Assembly (NCBI GenBank): GCA_023380955.1
Contig: JAMCTB010000111.1
Span: 1 to 7,814, forward strand
Direction: 5' to 3'
DNA: 7,814 nt
Source: Chloroflexota bacterium
GTDB lineage: Bacteria > Chloroflexota > UBA6077
Part shown: positions 6,590 through 7,814 of the stretch, in pieces
Layout: every line of letters begins with the position of its first letter
Numbering within the stretch: position 1 is the first letter of the stretch
Program-made: the position numbers and the translations under genes
The notes under the pieces: generated by a model
What the model saw: only the letters and a program-made list of their open reading frames with translations
What the model was told of the DNA's origin: nothing
Databases searched by the model: none

Positions 6590-7491
6590 TTTGTTTCTCC
6601 TTCCCTCATTTCGTCGTGAGATTCGTTGGGTGAATGCCCCAACAGGTCGATCAAGACAGCGGCTGCCTCCGGGCTTAGCTTCCCCTTGGCCAGAGCTATA
6701 GGGATGGTCTGCCGGCCCATCTCTTGATAAGCGCGCAGGGTCTCCGGCGCCCTGGCCGCCAGCGCGTCTATGTGCTTCTCAATTGTCCCGACGTCTCCTC
6801 GAGCGATGGGCCCGGTCAGGCAGTTGGGCAGGCCCACCTTTTCGATGTTGCTCACCGTGCCTCGCAGCAGGGGCATCAAGGCGCCCGTCGCCTGGTCCGG
6901 GGAGACGCCGAAGTCCTGCCAGAGGTCGGTGGCCAGCTTGACCAATGTGACGAAGTAATTGCACGCTAGAACGGCGCTGGCGTGATATAGGACCTTATCC
7001 CCAGGCCCAAGATGGATCCACTCCCCATCCAGCGCCCGGGCGATGCCCTCTAGCTCTGCCATCAGTCCTTCATCGAGTGTCTCCAGAGCGAAGGTGGAGC
7101 CCGGCAGGTTCTGGATGGCGTTCTCCACACTGGCGAAAGTCTGAAGCGGGTGGATAGCCCCGACGGAGGCCCCCTGCCGGCTAGCGGCGTCGAGGACGTC
7201 CAGCGACAACGATCCACTGCAGTGTAAGGCCGCTTGCCCTGGCCGCCAACGCAGGCTGGTGGCGACGCTTGCGATAGCATCGTCGGGCACCGTGAGAAAG
7301 ACGAAGTCGGCGGCTGACGCGGCATCCTGGGGATTGGCGAAGACCCGGGCATCTGGCAGGCTCTGCCCAAGCCTTTGGGCAGAGGCCAGGCTGCGGCTGG
7401 CCAGGGCAACCACCGGGTAGTCTCGCCGATGCAGGCTGATCGCCAGCGCGCTACCCACCGTGCCAGCGCCGATGAAGCCTATGCTGCGCAT
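6574..7491 (-). CDS. Rossmann-fold/DUF2520 protein, candidate ketopantoate reductase
   Basis: The product has 305 residues from ATG 7491. The N-terminal Rossmann domain has GAGTVG (8-13) for the dinucleotide and 'ASRS' after the second strand, which favours NADP(H). VPDDAI (68-73) and HCSG (90-93) follow. The family-typical HPLQTF is at 114-119. The C-terminal helical DUF2520 domain carries 'GDKVLYHASAVLACNY' with K166, H170 and N178, resembling the Lys/Asn catalytic layout of 6-phosphogluconate dehydrogenase-like reductases, and LTGPIARGD at 225-233. It is the first gene of an operon with panB and panC, where the missing step is NADPH-dependent reduction of ketopantoate to pantoate. DUF2520 genes sit beside panC in mycobacteria too, as I recall. 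The function is inferred from fold and context. The frame is open to GTG 7590, but that codon is in the leader RNA, and ATG 7491 has a strong Shine-Dalgarno. Confidence 0.85.
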   Translation of the reverse strand: MRSIGFIGAGTVGSALAISLHRRDYPVVALASRSLASAQRLGQSLPDARVFANPQDAASAADFVFLTVPDDAIASVATSLRWRPGQAALHCSGSLSLDVLDAASRQGASVGAIHPLQTFASVENAIQNLPGSTFALETLDEGLMAELEGIARALDGEWIHLGPGDKVLYHASAVLACNYFVTLVKLATDLWQDFGVSPDQATGALMPLLRGTVSNIEKVGLPNCLTGPIARGDVGTIEKHIDALAARAPETLRAYQEMGRQTIPIALAKGKLSPEAAAVLIDLLGHSPNESHDEMREGETKCVRA

Positions 7492-7497
7492 GCTACA

Positions 7498-7506
7498 CCC
7501 TCCTTT
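7498..7506 (-). promoter_or_regulatory. Shine-Dalgarno site fixing the start of the DUF2520 gene
   Basis: On the minus strand AAAGGAGGG (7506-7498) holds a full AGGAGG, with its 3' end about 7 nt before ATG 7491. It lies downstream of the leader terminator. It therefore decides for 7491 over the upstream in-frame GTG at 7590. Confidence 0.85.
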
Positions 7507-7521
7507 GACGTCCGGCGGAGT

Positions 7522-7557
7522 AAAACAAAAGCCCTCCCGAGCGGCACTCGAAAGGGC
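7522..7557 (-). terminator. Intrinsic terminator in the pan operon leader (attenuator)
   Basis: On the minus strand GCCCTTTCGAG (7557-7547) pairs with CTCGGGAGGGC (7541-7531). This makes an 11-bp stem with two G.U wobbles around a 5-nt loop TGCCG, followed by TTTTGTTTT (7530-7522). It sits between the promoter and the start codon of the first pan gene, so it would stop transcription before the operon unless it is prevented from forming. The loop and upper 3' arm can pair instead with CCGAGACGGCA upstream (7585-7575). Confidence 0.85.
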
Positions 7558-7575
7558 ACGATGTCCTTCTTTACT

Positions 7576-7650
7576 GCCGTCTCGGTCCACTGATCCGAGC
7601 GACCACTTGTATTATTCGACCGGTCTGCTACCTGCCTCGTCGGTCAAGTG
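7576..7650 (-). ncRNA. Structured 5' leader of the pantothenate operon, pan-motif-like tandem hairpins
   Basis: Two hairpins lie back to back in the transcript. Hairpin 1 pairs CACTTG (7650-7645) with CAAGTG (7609-7604), and ACCG (7644-7641) with CGGT (7622-7619); the 3' side has a 9-nt bulge, CGAATAATA. Hairpin 2 pairs GTCGCTCGG (7603-7595) with CCGAG-A-CGGC (7585-7576). It has 9 pairs including one G.U, a single bulged A at 7580 and a 9-nt loop. The 3' arm of hairpin 2 is also the segment able to disrupt the downstream terminator, so the leader can switch between two folds. The published pan RNA motif lies before panB operons in Chloroflexi, Firmicutes and Deltaproteobacteria and, as I recall, has hairpins with conserved bulged adenosines, often in tandem. 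I could not compare it with the consensus, so membership is inferred. The ligand or partner is unknown. Confidence 0.65.
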
Positions 7651-7657
7651 CAAGCTA

Positions 7658-7686
7658 ATAGTAACCCAATGCTATCGCCAGGTCAA
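7658..7686 (-). promoter_or_regulatory. Sigma70-like promoter of the pantothenate operon
   Basis: On the minus strand TTGACC (7686-7681) and TACTAT (7663-7658) are separated by exactly 17 bp. The -35 matches consensus at 5 of 6 positions and the -10 at 4 of 6. The expected transcription start, near 7651, falls right at the foot of the first leader hairpin, which supports both calls. The promoter lies 18 bp from the repeat edge at 7705, outside the repeat. Confidence 0.65.
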
Positions 7687-7704
7687 TAGCACGAAGAATG
7701 GTTG

Positions 7705-7814
7705 TAGGGTCTTTTCATTGTCGTGAAGCAGCAATCTTACGGCACTTGAAATGCTCTGCCCGCGGCGGCAAACCTCACCCCCGGCCTTCGGCCTTCCCCT
7801 CGCCAGAGGCGAGC
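7705..7814. repeat. Right copy of the 109-bp inverted repeat (runs to the window edge)
   Basis: Positions 7705-7813 match the reverse complement of 239-347 with one mismatch (7739). The inner edge is TAGGGTC at 7705-7711, and the outer hairpin CTCGCC-AGA-GGCGAG is at 7799-7813. The last base of the window (7814, C) differs from the left copy, but one base cannot show whether the repeat ends there. If the repeat is the tail of an IS110-type element, a second transposase gene should lie beyond the window on the minus strand. Confidence 0.9.

Noticed and set aside
6574..7590. Longer form of the DUF2520 gene from GTG 7590
   Set aside because: The extra 33 codons lie across the attenuator and terminator, and the residues do not look like the family. 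ATG 7491 has an AGGAGG at ideal spacing and starts right at the Rossmann motif.
7522..7603. T-box leader controlling the pan operon
   Set aside because: There is a promoter, leader hairpins and a terminator, but no convincing GGTGGNACCGCG-type T-box and no long Stem I. GTGGACCG at 7590-7583 is only a partial resemblance and lies in the loop and 3' arm of hairpin 2.

Overview
The window looks like a bacterial chromosome of moderately high GC, most probably Chloroflexota. The clues are a Thr/Pro 'TPTPT'-type linker between a membrane anchor and an exported domain, a GT-C membrane protein of a kind common in that phylum, and a structured leader ahead of a panB operon. The taxonomic call is an inference. 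All complete genes lie on the minus strand, so the biological order runs from right to left.

Right part (7705 to 4870): a dispersed repeat (7705-7814) is followed by a sigma70-like promoter (7658-7686). Next comes an mRNA leader with two tandem hairpins and an intrinsic terminator that can be disrupted by an alternative pairing. It precedes a three-gene vitamin B5 cluster: a Rossmann/DUF2520 reductase-like protein, panB and panC. The first two genes overlap by 16 bp, and panC follows 28 bp after panB. PanB makes ketopantoate and PanC joins pantoate to beta-alanine. The step between them needs a ketopantoate reductase, and the DUF2520 protein is the obvious candidate. No panD is present.

Middle part (about 4850 to 1994): a hairpin follows panC. 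Then come a polytopic GT-C-type membrane protein of uncertain start and, 21 bp further on, a membrane-anchored polysaccharide deacetylase. Together they suggest cell-envelope glycan work. A hairpin flanked by direct repeats follows.

Left part (1827 to 1): an MFS drug/H+ antiporter-like transporter has its own promoter and a very short leader. Beyond it lie a possible decayed gene fragment, a 109-bp repeat (239-347) that is a near-perfect inverted copy of 7705-7813, and the 3' end of an IS110-family transposase gene on the plus strand. The genes are therefore bracketed by inverted repeats, and the left one follows a transposase by 47 bp. The repeat may be the 3' end of an IS110-type element or an independent intergenic repeat. 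The window cannot settle this.

The most interesting features are the attenuator-like leader of the pantothenate operon, the reductase candidate as its first gene, and the inverted IS-associated repeats on both sides.
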